Assembly (NCBI RefSeq): GCF_030445035.2
Contig: NC_080688.1
Span: 71,023,449-71,087,448 of the forward strand
DNA: 64,000 nucleotides
Origin: Dasypus novemcinctus
Lineage: Eukaryota > Chordata > Mammalia > Cingulata > Dasypodidae
Direction of reading: 5' to 3'
How positions within the stretch are numbered: the stretch's first letter is position 1; each line of letters starts with the position of its first letter. The notes under the pieces were generated by a model. That model was not told the DNA's origin and made no database searches. It saw only the letters and a program-made list of their open reading frames with translations. Positions 46,900-59,149 of this stretch are shown here, in pieces. A program made the translations under genes and the position numbers.

Positions 46900-46984
46900 A
46901 TCTTTTTAAAAAACTGATGTTCCCACCAACCCAGGGACCCTTGGACACTCGGAACTTCGAAACAGAGGATTCCACCATTACCAG
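46349..46984 (+). other. candidate 165-nt exon interrupted by a DAS SINE
   Basis: A pyrimidine tract and CTGTCTGCAG end at 46348, and CCAG|GTAATA follows at 46984/46985. If the SINE (46455-46911) and one TSD copy (46912-46925) are ignored, 165 nt remain (46349-46454 plus 46926-46984). These are open in one phase-0 frame, beginning PLLNPRNHDAHNSSCLF and ending ELRNRGFHHYQ. I do not recognise the protein. Chance openness over 55 codons is roughly 7%, so the case rests on the splice sites plus frame, and it may be a false exon. If real, the SINE destroys it. Confidence 0.3.
46441..46925 (+). mobile_element. DAS SINE (long)
   Basis: Body 46455-46911, TSD AACTGATGTTCCCA at 46441-46454 and 46912-46925. 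Head GAGGCGGATTTGGCCCAGTG, B box GGTTCATACCC at 46509-46519, and a long (AAAT)n tail at 46851-46901. It sits inside the candidate exon above. Confidence 0.96.
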
Positions 46985-47640
46985 GTAATATTTCGAGCAA
47001 CATTGTTTCTCTGGATTATGGTGTAATTCACATGAAACACTCTTGAGGCACTATTTGAGGAAAACATCCAATATTCTTTTGAGAATTGACAATACCCTTT
47101 GAATACCTCCTCACTGAGAGGGACTCAGGAGAGGGTGGGGGGGGGGAAGGTGAGGGAGAAGGAGAGAAGATTCTGAGGCTTTACTTTTAAAGAGCTAATG
47201 GTCTTGTTGAACATACAAAAACATATACATAGTCTAGAGAATGTATATGAGACCAAAAAATCAAAGCAAAATTTTGGGCTCCTATATCTTCGAGGGGTGA
47301 GTAGGTGCCAACAGAGTGAAATGCTTGGCTGTGAATGACATTGTAAGCCTTCCTGAGATGGAAGAAAAAAATCATGTGTTCGTGCCCTACTCCTTCCTGT
47401 CTCTGAACCTAACTGCGGGTCTGTCTTTAGCAATCCAGATTCCGACCTCCTGCATTTTCAACTTTCACTTAGAAATCACTTTCAACTCTTCCCTCTGCCC
47501 CACTTTGGTGCCTAGAAGCAGACCCCCATGCTCTGGATCCTGTTTCTTCTAATATTTCTTTCTACCTTACAGGCTGAATCTGGTTTTTCCCTTGTAGAAC
47601 ACTTGATTTTGACTAATTTCTAATGTGCTGGGCAGTTTGG
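46985..47640. other. no gene recognised
   Basis: Contains a G-rich patch (47137-47147) and short open stretches (47316-47552 plus, 47125-47433 minus) without domains. TTGGTTCCAG at about 47638-47647 could act as a splice acceptor for the Thr-rich tract that follows. Confidence 0.35.
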
Positions 47641-47644
47641 TTCC

Positions 47645-49330
47645 AGGCTTCTGGCTACTGCTTCTACTGAAACTACAACAAAAAAAGCAGTCACCACTAC
47701 CCCAGTGTTAACTACCACTGATAGTACTTCACCAGTCTACAACCACAGTAGTAGCCTCTGCTTCAGCTCAACCCCCTATTACAACCACTTCTAGAATGTC
47801 AACTGATCCCTCCACTCTGTTAGCCACCACTTATGCAACAGGACCTACACCCATAATTGCAACCGCTGTTTCACCTGAGCCAACTACAACCACTGTCAGC
47901 ACCTCAACTGAGTCTACAACCACAGTGCCAGCCACCACCTCATCTGAACTGACCACCACATCTGCCAGCACCTCAGCTGAGTCTACAACAACAATCACCA
48001 CTCCTGCAACAGAATCCATAACCACAGTGACAGCCACCACCTCACCTGAACTGAGTACAACAACCATTTCTGGAACTTCAACTACATCTACAACTTTAAC
48101 AGTCACCACTACTGCAACAGAGCCCATAACTGCAGCTACTAATTCACCTGAACTGACAACCAGAACTGCCAACACTTCAGCTGAGACTACAACAGTAGTC
48201 ACTATTCTTGCACCAGAACCCACAACCACAGCAGCAACCACCACCCCACCTGAACCTGAACCCACAACCACTACAACTGCCAGCACCTCAGATGAGTCTA
48301 CACCCACAGCTCAGCCACCACCCCACCTGAACCCACAACCACTACAACTGCCAGTGCCTCAGCTGAGTCTGCACCCACAGTGCAGCCACCACACCATCTG
48401 AACCCACAACCACAGCAATGGCCAGTACCTCAGCTAGTCTACAACAACAATGGTACGACTACTGCCACAGAATCCACAACTGCAAGCCACCACCCAACCT
48501 GAACCCATGACCACAACAACTGCAGCACCTCAGCTGAGTCTACACACACAGCGGCAGCTACCCCACCACCTGAATCCACAACCACAACAGTTGCCAGCAT
48601 CTCAGCTGAGTCTTCCACTACATCTGCCTCCTCTTCTGCAACAGAACCTACAACCACAGCTGTAGGTACCACTTCAACTGAATCAGTTACCGCCACTGCC
48701 GTAAGTACTTTAGCTGAGCCTATAAGCACAATGACCACAACCATCCCTTAATCTGAACCCATGGCCATTGTTACAGCCATTATATAAAAATTATCACAAT
48801 GACAACTGGCAGTGCTTTGGCTGAGCACACAACAACTATCATTCCTTTTCCTTCAACAGAGTCAGTTACCACTACACCAGCTATTTCTTCTTCTGAACTG
48901 ACTACCATAGCAACCACTGCTAACACATTAATTGAACTTCCCAGTACAACACAACATTAGGCATTCATCTTTAGCTGAGTATATAACTACAGCAGCTAGT
49001 ACTCCCAATTTAAGCGAACGATCAGTACAACAGCAGCTGCTAACCCTACCACAGTTAGTATTTCAACTGAACCTACCAGCACAACCCTCGAAACTGCTTT
49101 TTTATCTGAAACTACCACTGTTAGTCCAAACATTTTCTCTTCAATCGACTGTGTTACCATCTTCAATTACCATTTCAACTGAACCCACATTGTGTTACCA
49201 TCTGCAATTACCATTTCAACTGAACCCACAGCCATCATTCCCAGGTTCATATTAACTGGGTCTGTAGTCACCATAGCCTCCACTGGACCTTATATTCACA
49301 AGATTAAATACCATTTCAACTCATTTTTTA
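47645..49330 (+). pseudogene. mucin-like Thr/Ser/Pro repeat region, frameshifted
   Basis: Encodes a Thr/Ser/Pro-dominated sequence in which a 34-residue (102-bp) unit recurs: SSELTTTSASTSAESTTT..., SPELSTTTISGTSTTSTT..., SPELTTRTANTSAETTTV..., then PPEPEPTTTTTASTSDES. The best frame is open from 47796 to 48401. The upstream Thr-rich stretch (from about 47651) and the downstream one (48310-49260) are in other frames, showing several frameshifts; stops appear after 48750. Such repeats are typical of O-glycosylated mucin domains, usually in one large exon. No signal peptide, Cys-rich or membrane domain is visible, so the gene cannot be named. It is either a decayed mucin exon or a coding-like minisatellite. 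Confidence 0.55.
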
Positions 49331-50945
49331 TCCACAATGACTTCCATTCCCATTTGAGCTGGAAATATACTTACACTAGCCATCCAACAATTTCAAATCT
49401 CAATTGCTCCAATTTTAAATGAATCTTGAGAATACAAAGAACACAACATGGAAGAAGATAGAGAAAATAGATTACCAGTAGTTAGTCATTAGTGATTCTA
49501 CAGATTTTCTTGAGTGTTTTATATTGGAGTTTTAAACTGTCCTGCCATGGCTCTGCAAGAAAAGAGCTGCCTGGAATGGGAGGCAATGAAACAAAATGGG
49601 CCCAGAGTTAAGAAGAGATAAGAAGGAAATTCAGGTGAGAGAAAATAATTTGAAGGTAAGTATAAGAATACTCTTTAACCAGAGTATACTCATCCAAAAA
49701 GGTGTTAAGGGAAGAAATTATATCCTCCCTCACTTCATCCTCAAAATTGCCTGTTAACAAACCAGATAGATAGTGCCCATTCATCTGAGAGGGGGCACTC
49801 TCGTCACAGCAGTGTATAAGGAATGGAGGGGCAAAGAGAAAGGAAAATAGTTGGAAAGCAACTTGCTTTTGAAATACCCTGGGTGATGGCTATCAATCTT
49901 GGGCAAACCTTTCACAACTAAAGCTATGTGTCTCCAACTTCCCTCATAAATGATGAGAGATGTAGTAGCAGCTTGCTACTGAAGAACTAGGTGGATTGAA
50001 AAATATCTATGGAGAGAGGTCAGATACTCAGGCAGCAAGGCAATGTGGCCACCTATCAGCTCTTTAGTTGAAGTTTAGATGAAACACTTGAAACCCTTCA
50101 ACTTAGGTCGAATAATGGTAAAATAAAAAGTAAAACCATGTTTCCAATGCAGCAAGTAGCAGGAGCTCCAAGAAACTAAAAACTTCTTTAGAATGTAACT
50201 TAGCACAGCCCCTTGAACTTCCTTCATCTAAGAGACACTCACTAGCTAAAGATGTTGCATTAAACCACAGACAGAAAAAAATAGGGGAGGTGCCACAAAC
50301 ACAACCCTTTTATAGGAAGTGACATATAAATACACAAGAGGCTGATGGAGCTGTACCCAATACTGGATGTTCACCGACTAGAATAAGCCTGAAGGAAACA
50401 TAGCCGAGACTCAGGAAACAGATCTTTCTCCATACCTACTTCTATCAAAATTACGAATTTGTAAACACTGAGGTCAGTCTGTTCATTTTTAGAATCTTGG
50501 GTTAGTGGAGAAAGGAGTTTCAAAGTTTTTATCTCTCCTGAAATGGCTAAAAAAGGGCTTCACAAAGAGGTACACATGATTATGAGAAGATTCTGAAATA
50601 AGTTAGAGAATTTAAAAATGGAGAATAATTTTATAGATGTTAGAGGTCATTTCCCTCTCAAATAGACCCTGGCCTTGTGAGTTTTGCATAGTCAGCCACA
50701 ATATGAAAAGACTCATTATTCTCTTCCCTTGGTAGTGAGCAAGAGAGGGCAGATACTCTCTTGGCTGGGTAGCAAGCAACAAAGGGAGGTGACAGAACCA
50801 GCTTGAATGCAGTGGGAAAAGCTATGAAAAAGTCTAGTAATTTTGGTTCTAGGGAGGGAAGGGATTTCTAACTTCCCTCACATATTGGTGCCTGCAAAGT
50901 CATTTTTATTCTTCAAGTCTGTCTTTGAAGTCCTGCCAGTGCTAT
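49331..50945. other. no gene recognised
   Basis: About 1.6 kb. The right part probably includes the 3' UTR of the NECAP1 retrocopy (its stop is at 50946, reading leftwards), but I cannot see a poly-T end that would fix the border. Confidence 0.4.
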
Positions 50946-51759
50946 TCAGAACTGGACCCAGTTGGATGGCTGTGGTGCCTGGTTTGAAACAGAGCTGGAT
51001 GCAGTGCTAAAATCTTCCCACAAGTCGTTGCCTGCATAAACTGGCTCTGGTGCTGGTGTGACAGCAGCAGAAGAATCCATATCTAAAAGAATACCTGCAT
51101 CATTGCCTCCATGGTTAGATTTTCGAATGGGGTAGGGTGACATGAATACTGATGGCAACTGAGGAGGATGGTGGAGGAATAGGGACTTTGCCTGCAGGTG
51201 GGGGTGAGAGTAAGTTTAGGCCCCCCAGCTCCTGAGATCTTGGGCTTAGAAGCACCTCCTTCCTTTGTTGTAATGTTTCCTGTACTCAACCTGATGGTCT
51301 GTCCTTCCTTCAAGCTCAGATCTAACTTGGGGTGTGTGTCCATTTCCCAAGATTGTTTGGAAATATCAGATTCCCACTTACTGACTTGGAATGACCTTGC
51401 AAGGAGACGTTAGAGTTGAAAGCATCACCCCAATCTGTGAGGCCAATGCCAATGAAAGCACTGTGCCCAGTGCCATCCTGGAGCTAAATCGCAAAGCAGT
51501 GGCTGGAATCTGTAACAATCTCCACAGCAATGCCGGGATAGTGTTCTACTGGTCCTGGAGCACAGAACTCCCCTGAAACTTTATCCTCAAGTGATATAGG
51601 CAATCTTCCCTTTTGAAGTCATTCAGAGGCAACCAGTCCAATCATGATGGTCTAATTTCCAGTCAGATGCCCTGTAGCCATGGTTGGAGGTGGAATACAG
51701 TGGACACCAATGCCTTGCTTCCCACACAGAACAGATTCATAGTCTAACTTGGCCGTCGT
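50946..51759 (-). pseudogene. NECAP1: NECAP1 processed pseudogene
   Basis: An intronless copy of NECAP1, whose protein binds AP-2/AP-1 adaptors during clathrin-coated vesicle formation. On the minus strand the whole coding region can be followed: [67 protein letters not shown], and the C-terminal [12 protein letters not shown] with the adaptor-binding WVQF motif intact. The start codon is changed (ACG at 51757-51759 in place of ATG). Stops and frameshifts occur in the N-terminal domain, for example in the segment equivalent to KLDQPDW, and again near 51150 where two open pieces overlap. Identification is from memory of the family. The loss of introns supports retroposition; no poly-A tail or TSD was found. 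Confidence 0.87.
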
Positions 51760-53120
51760 CTTGCTCCGCTCAACCATGTTTTCCTGATGTGCTATCTAGT
51801 TATTTCTAGATTTAAATTGTAAAGCTTTCATCATCCCCTCTCTCACCTCATATGTTTGACCTTATTTCTCTACATTCTCACAACAGCCCATGTGTATACC
51901 TGTTATTTCCTTGACTCAAAAGACTTCCCCTCGACGTCGGTCTTAGATGCTTTCCTCTTCTATAATGCTGTCCTTCCTCACTTCTTCCAACCCACGTGCC
52001 TCATGACATTTAAGATATGGTTCAGAACTTGTTTGCTCCAATCCATGACTAGCATCATCACTAAGGTGATTTACTTTGCTCTCCTATTACTGCTAACATC
52101 TCCACAAATGTTTACTCTTTGTCACACCACACCCAGCCTGCTTGGGACTCCCTCAGGAGCTGGATCTGCCAAATCCCCCTACCTGTAGTTTCTGCCCTAG
52201 TTCCAGACCTAACTATGTCAAGGAAAAAAAATATTATGGAAGTGCTTCAGTCCCTTAGCTTGTGAGTTTGGGCAGGGGAGCTTCATACTCTCATCACCTG
52301 CCACTCACAACCTAGATTAGGTGGGCAGGTAAGCAAATCCCAAGCTCTGCATGCTGCAACAGTGGGGCGCCCCACTGATTCCTCTGCTCTGACTCTTCCT
52401 TGCTGCATCCCTGAGCAGGGGTTTCATGACCCAAGGCTGACTCCTGGCTCCCACAGTGGTCACAGGCTTACAGCTCACCCTCATCTCCCACAGGGCCCCA
52501 GATCTAACAGTCCTGTTATGGGTCTGGAATTTACAAGCCCTCCTCTGTGAGCTAGTTTGTAGACCTGTGATACTTTGAATGTCCCTCCTGAGCTCCTGGT
52601 GAGTGCCCAGTTCATTTCCCATTAGGACTTGTAGCCTTTCTTTATTCTTTTTGAGATTTACCCCTAGTGGCTGGTTTTCTTTTGTGAACCTGAGCTCCAG
52701 GGGCTAGAACCCTGCTGATCTCTGACAGACATTGACAAGAAGCACAAGACTTGCAGAACCCTTGACTGATTCCTATGCTTGGTGCACCTGTTGGGACTTC
52801 TCAGACTGGGATGGCCTTTTGCTAATCATTTGCCTGAATCCTGGTCGAATATTACAATGTGTGCATGGAAAGGAAGCACATCATCTTCAACAGTGTTTGC
52901 TAAGCCCTTGCTTCTGCTGTTTAGAGCTTAGACTCCTGCACCTACTGCCTCGGCTGGTCTGTTTCTAGTTCTCACCACCACCTCTGCCTTGCTGCCAGTG
53001 AACCAGCCCTCTGTGGTGCATTTTGAGAAAAGTCGCTGGTGCTTTAATTTTTTTCCCCCATATTTTGTTTGATCCCTGTGACTTCTAAGTATCTTTCACT
53101 CCCCTCTTCCCCATTTTTCT
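51760..53120. other. no gene recognised
   Basis: About 1.35 kb. Includes a few bases of NECAP1 5' UTR (GCGGAGCAAG-like on the minus strand, 51760-51770). 52560-53000 has the look of a transcript 3' UTR, but no parent could be recognised. Confidence 0.4.
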
Positions 53121-53124
53121 TTTT

Positions 53125-53225
53125 TTTAAAGTATTATTGAGATATAATTCACATATAAAATTTGCCCATTCAAAGCATACGATCCCTTCCCATTATTTTT
53201 AACAAAAGCGTTCACAGTAATTATA
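53125..53225 (-). mobile_element. ancient L1 3' UTR fragment
   Basis: ATTATTGAGATATAATTCAC followed by ATATAAAATTTGCCCATTCA is a common reverse-strand signature of old L1 3' UTRs. Confidence 0.7.
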
Positions 53226-54079
53226 AAATGAATTTAAGTGGTTGTTGGATGAGTGACTGGGAGGACTCAGTTTCATTCACTAACCAGTTTGGAATCAAGT
53301 GTCTTTTTTGGTTTATTTTTTTTAAGATTTAGCTTTTCCCCAAGTACATGGTGATTATAACCCTTAATTCTTAGAGGGTTTAAAAACAGTACATTATGAC
53401 CAGTGAGGTGTACCAACTCTTAAAATGCACCTCTCTCCATGTTAAATATCAGTAGTTATACTGTTAAGCTGAAAGTGTGACAGATGCCAACCAGGTGTAC
53501 CACCCATTTAGGAAGCTGTGGTGACATTTTGCAATAACAGATGTGACTGTTCTTTTTCAAACTTCTTGCCCATTAAAAGTAATTCAGATTTAGGTAGAAG
53601 TCAAATGAGTAATTTCTGTCTTTTAAGAGTAGGTTTTCTTGAAAAATTATCTTGAATAATTGGGGCCACATGTGTGATGCTGAAATAATAACTATTAATC
53701 AGAAGAGGAACTTGATTTATTTTGTGTCTGTCTAGAAAACAGAAACAAGGCAAATAGGGTGAAGTGACTGAGAGGAATATTTTCTCTTAACATAGAGAAT
53801 TATCTCCCAATGAGAGGCAATCCAAGATTGAACCCTAAAAAACATAAGCTGTTCCTCACTGGAAGTAGCATGCAACAGCTGGAAAATAGAGTTCACCCTT
53901 CTCATTGGAGTTTGATCTGAATCATTATGGCCCTCTTTTTGTCTCAGACTTAAAAATATGCTTTTATAATAACAAAGAACATTATCATTGATAAAACCAG
54001 ACTGTTATTAATGAACTTTGAAATTTACAATAAAAAATCAAATTATATTTATTATGAATTGTAATAAGACCAAAATGTA
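53226..54079. other. no gene recognised
   Basis: AT-rich DNA without recognisable repeats or coding sequence. Confidence 0.4.
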
Positions 54080-54195
54080 AACTCTCTAAAGGACTAGTTC
54101 TTGTCTTTTCTTCTTACTGCTGTATAAATCCTCAATACCCAGAACAATGTCAGGTCCATATTATGTTCTCAAATATTTGTGAGTGAATGAACAAA
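54080..54195 (+). repeat. L2 3' end
   Basis: ATCCTCAATACCCAGAACAA, then CTCAAATATTTGTGAGTGAATGA (in parts) match the L2 terminus ending in TGAATGAA. Confidence 0.65.
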
Positions 54196-54481
54196 AGACA
54201 ATACGCATCAATAAAAATACATTCAGCATTTTATGTAGACTAAGAATCTAGTATAATTTAGAATCAGAAGATTCACTGATAAATATCGAAACATTTTTCT
54301 GCTGCTTAAGTTCCTATTTTGAGTAGTGCTAATTACTATTGTTCCAATGTGTTCTCTAAATAATTCTTAAATTTGATGAAGGGCATTCTGTCATAGGTCT
54401 TGGTAATTGAATTGAATTGAATAACATAATCACCCTTTTATGGTAATCGCATATGAGAATGTGTAAAACTTTCCTTTTAAA

Positions 54482-54937
54482 AAACCTCGGGCGGTGGACT
54501 TGGCCCAGTGGTTAGGGCGTCCGTCTGCCACATGGGGGGTCCGTGGTTCAAACCCCAGGCCTCCTTGACCTGTGTGGAGCTGGCCCATGCACAGTGCTGA
54601 TGCGTGCCAGGAGTGCTGTGCCACACAGGGGTGTCCCCCGCGTAGGGGAGCCCCATGCACAAGGAGTGCACCCCGTAAGGAGAGCTGCCCAGTGAGAAAG
54701 AAAGTTCAGCCTGCCCAGTAATGGCGCCACACACACGGAGAGCTGACACAAGATGACGCAACAAAAAGAAACACAGATTCCCATGCCGCTGACAACAGCA
54801 GAAGCAGACAAAGAAGAAGACGCAGCAAATAGACACAGAGGACAGACAACTGACAGACAATGGAGGGGGGGCAGAGGGAAGGGGAGAGAAATAAATAAAT
54901 AAATAAATCTTAAAAAATAAAAAATAAAGAAACCTCG
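54482..54937 (+). mobile_element. DAS SINE (long)
   Basis: Body 54490-54929, TSD AAACCTCG at 54482-54489 and 54930-54937. Head GGCGGTGGACTTGGCCCAGT, B box GGTTCAAACCC at 54545-54555, tail (AAAT)nCTTAAAAAATAAAAAATAAA. It lies immediately 5' of the HOOK3 retrocopy. Confidence 0.95.
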
Positions 54938-56320
54938 TGGGCATGTGGTCCCAAGTGAAAGAAGGAGGGGTGGAAGGGAAACCTTGCTGGAGCCGCTGCA
55001 AACACCAGGGCGGCGTGGGAGGAGAAGGTGGGCCAGAGGTCGGGTGAGCAGGCTGGATTGTCCAGCCTCAGCCCCAGAGCTGAGCAGCAGTGGTTTCTGG
55101 CTGGGTGGGCAAGCACTGTCAAGCCGCAGGAGGGGAAGATCAACGTGGAGTCAGTGGAGGTGTGCGAAAACCTTCTGGCTTGGGTCCAGACATTTAATGT
55201 AGGTGTGCTATGCCAGATTGTGGAAGATTTAACGAATGGGGTTGTGATGGGCCAGGTTCTTCAAAAGATAGATCCTGCACATTTTGATGAAAATTGGCTA
55301 AACAGAATAAAAATTGAAGTAGATAATTGGAGGCTAAAGATAAGCAATTCAAAGAAAATTTAAAAAGGAATCCTGGATTACAATCATGAGGTTTTAGGAC
55401 AGCAAATTAATCACTCTACCCTTCCTGATGTGAACCGTATTCGGGGACATTCTGATGCTGCAGAATTTGGGAGGATGCTTCAACTCATTTTAGGCTGTAC
55501 TTTGAACTATAAACAGAAGCAAGAGTATGTCCAAGGCATTATGATAGTGGAGGAATCTGTTCAACATGCTTTCATGACAGCCATTCAGGAACCCAGGAAT
55601 AAAGAATCCCCGTCTCTGTTGGAAATGATGTCTATGTTAACCTTGATTGCCAGACGAAGAAAACTACAGAGGAATTAAATGAAGCTTTGTCAGCAAAAGA
55701 AGAAATTGTTCAAGGATGCTAGGAATTGAGTATGCTGGTTGCAGCATTGCAAGAAGAAAAAAGTAGTTTGTTGGCAGAGAATCGGATATTAATGGAAAGA
55801 CTCAATCAATCTGATTCTAATAAAGATCCTATTAGCCCAGCAGGAAGAAGGCATCTGCAGCTCCAAACTCAGTTAGAGCAAGTCCAAGAAGAAATATTCA
55901 GACTAGAAGCAGCCAAAGATGACTATTGAATATGCCATGAAGAGTTAGAAAAGGCAATCTCTGAACTTCAGCAATAGAATGATGAGCTAATCATGTGGGC
56001 AGATGAAGCCCAGTCTCTAAAAGATGAAATAGATGTTCTTACACATTCTTTTGGTAAAGTGGCTAAACTAGGAGGCTAAGTGGAATCCTATAAAAAGAAG
56101 TTAGAAGTTCTCAGTGATTTGAGGAGAAGAACATGATGTATATGCAGAACACTGTCAGTTTAGAGGAAGACTTAAGAAAAGTCAATGCAACTTGAAGTCA
56201 ACTTGAGACTTATAAGAGATAGGTAGTAGAATGCAAAATAGACAGGCCTAAGAATCAAAGAGATAAATTAGATTTTGGCTAAAAGTAAAGGTTGACAATC
56301 TTCAAAAAGAAAAGAACAGG

Positions 56321-57685
56321 GGGGAGAACCAGCAAGATGGCAGTGGAGTAAGGAGCTCCTAGAGTCAGCTCCTGCTATAGGGCAGCTAGTAAACACCCAG
56401 AGCTATCTGGAGCTAGCTGAGGCACCCGTTTGGGGGCTCCAGGAGGCCAGAATAGCATCCTGCAACATCCTTGAAGGAATGGATGGAGGAGACTGTCCAT
56501 CTGCAGAGAAGACTTGTAAATAGAGTGCTCCATGCCACAGAGGCTGGTGCCCATCCTCCACTGGAGGCACAAGCTTCCTTGGGAGCTGTACCAGGGCTGG
56601 AATTGAAAGTTCCATTTCCCAAAAATGGGGGAGGAAGAGACGGTTGGGCACCAATTTCAGCTACTGATGAGTAAATTCAGTGGGCTAAAGTATAAGCCTG
56701 GGAACAGCTAAAGTTTGAGCCTGTCCAAGTCAGAAAGAGGCCAGGAACCACCATCTTAACTCTGCACCTGGTACGAGGGAAAGCAGGGCTGGCTGAAAAT
56801 CACAGTGTTGGTAGGGACCGGCTGCTTTCCATCCAGGTCAGATAGCAGCTCTAGGCTAAGTCCTAGTGCCACCTAAGTCCCAGGGAGGAAACTGCAGGGC
56901 CCTGCAACAGCCTTTCTGGGAAATTACAAGCCAAGCTGCAGAAGCCAGTGATTGTCCCACTCTGGCCTCATGAGCTGACCCAGGAGCTATTCTGTGGCTG
57001 GAATTGGAGGAGATGGTTGGCTGCCAATTTTGGCTGCTGATTGGTAGACTTGGCTGGCTGCAATATAACCCTGGAAACAGCTGGGGTGTGAATCAGCCCT
57101 AGTCAGAAATAGGCCAGTGGTCGCCATTTTGACTCTGCCCCCAGCCTGAGGGGAGGCCAGACAGACTGAAAATCACAGTGAAAGTGGGAACTAGTTTCTT
57201 TCACCTAGATCAGCCTGCAGCCCTAGCCTCTGGCAGGGAGGAAGCTGGCATGCCCTGCACCAGCCTATCCAGGTAACTGCAGGTAACTTTGGAGGGCACA
57301 GACTGAAAATCAGAAGTCTGCCAGGGCAACTGTGGTCATATTGGACCCACACTGCATAGATTGCTGCCCACACCTGCAGCTCCATCCTCATTCCAGGCAG
57401 GAGAGAAAGGGGCATGGAGCCTTATCAGTCTCTGGGCAACTACAGTCTAGGCCTGCATGACTTGGATTATTCCACACAGCTGTGACTCTGTCCCTACCCC
57501 TGGCAAAGGAGAAAGTTGGAAGAAGCTTCATTGGTCCCTGGCACAATGAGGGCAACTTGAGCCTCCACAGCTTACAATACCAACTACATGCTTGGCTCCT
57601 AGTGCACAACCAACAAGGGAGAAAGGGCAGGAAACCCTAAGCTAAAGAGAAAACTACATGCAGAATAAATACTGTAGTAAGCCAG
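56321..57685 (+). other. L1-C 5' UTR
   Basis: From the CAAGATGG start to the ORF1 start. It has two related blocks (TTGGCTGCCAATTTTGGCTGCTG near 57014 and a similar GGCACCAATTTCAGCTACTG near 56647; AAAATCACAGTG at 56795 and 57169), spaced about 370 bp, so it may contain a diverged tandem unit. No gene. Confidence 0.65.
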
Positions 57686-59072
57686 ATGCCAAGACACCAA
57701 CAAAGAATTAAAATTCACACCAAGAAACAGGAAGCTATGGCCCAGTTAAAGGAAAAAGATAAGCCTCCAGATGAGATAAAGGAGTTGAGACAACTAATCA
57801 TAGGTGTTCAAACAAATCTTCTTAATAAATTCAATGAGATGGCTAAAGAGATTAAGGATATTAAGAGGACACAGGGGAACCGGACTTGGCCCAATGGATA
57901 GGATGTCCGCCTACCACATGGGAGGTCCGCGGTTCAAACCCCGGGCCTCCTTGACCCATGTGGAGCTGGCCCATGCACAGGGCTGATACACGTAGGGAGT
58001 GCTGTGCCACACAGAGGTGTCCCCCATGTAGGGAAGCGCCACTTGCAAGGAGTGCACCCCGTAAAGAGAGCTGCCCAGTGTGAAAGAAAAGTGCAGCCTG
58101 CCCAAGAATGGCGCTGCATGCACAGAGAGCTGACACAACAAGATGATGCAACAAAAAGAAACACAGATTCCTGGTGCTGCTAATAAGGATAGAGCAGTTA
58201 CAGAAGAACACACAGCAAATGGACACAGAGAGCAAACAACAGGGGTGGGGGGAAGGGGAGAGAAATAAATAAAAATAAATCTTTTAAAAAAAAGAAGACT
58301 CTGGATGAGCACAAAGAATTTGAAAGCATACATAGAAAAACAGCAGATCTTATGGGAACGAAAGGTACAATAAATGAAATTTAAAAAACATTGGAATCGT
58401 ATAATAGCAGATTTGAGGAGGCAGAAGAAAGGATTGGTAAGCTTGAAGAAATGGCCTCTGAAAGTGAACATACAAAGGAACAGATGAAGAAAAGAATGGA
58501 AAAAATTGAACAAGGTCTCAGGGAACTAAATGGCAGCAAAATGTGTGCAAACATGTGTCATGGGTGTCCCAGAAGGAGAAGGGAAGGGAAAAGGGGCAGA
58601 AGGAATATTTGAAGAAATGATGGTAGAAAGCTTCCCAACCCTGTTGAAGGAATGCATGTCCAAGAAGCACAACATACTCCCATCTGAAAAAATCCAAATA
58701 GACCAACTCCAAGATACATACTCATCAGAATGTCAAATGCCAATGTCAAAGAGAGAATTTTGAGAAGAGCAAGAGGAAAGCGAACATATAAGGGATACCC
58801 AATAAGATTAAGTGCTGCTTTCTCACCAGAAACCATGGAGGCAAGAAGACAGTGGTCTGATATATTTAAGATACTACAAGAGAAAAACTTCCTGGCAAGA
58901 ATCTTATATTCAGCAAGACTGTCTTTCAAAAATGAGGGCAAGATTAGAATATTCACAGATAAAGAGAAACAGAGAATTTCTAAGCAAGAGATCAGCTTTT
59001 CAGGGAAAACTAAAGGATGTGCTAGAGGCTGAAAAGAAAAGACAGGAGACAGAGGCCTGGAAGATAGTCTAG
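57686..59072 (+). pseudogene. L1-C ORF1, interrupted by a DAS SINE
   Basis: Starts MPRHQQRIKIHTKKQ and continues in a coiled-coil-like stretch to the SINE at 57876-58291. It resumes with KTLDEHKEFESIHRKTADLM, then EEAEERIGKLEEM. A stop (TAA near 58381) and frameshifts near 58545-58620 and 58760 break it before the basic C-terminal domain (EARRQWSDIFKILQEKNF), which ends in AWKIV at about 59072. Confidence 0.88.
57863..58304 (+). mobile_element. DAS SINE (long) inside L1-C ORF1
   Basis: Body 57876-58291 with an imperfect TSD: AAGAGGACACAGG (57863-57875) and AAGAAGACTCTGG (58292-58304), three mismatches. Head GGGAACCGGACTTGGCCCAA, B box GGTTCAAACCC, AAATAAATAAAAATAAATC tail. Confidence 0.9.
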
Positions 59073-59149
59073 AAATTAAGACTATATCAACAAAAGTATC
59101 TAAAAGTGTCAAAAGAGTGGTGAAAATAAAATATGACAGATAAAACTCA

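Noticed and set aside
47831-48307. 158-codon Val-rich minus-strand frame
   Set aside because: Antisense shadow of the Thr/Ser repeat array (ACC/ACA read as GGT/TGT).
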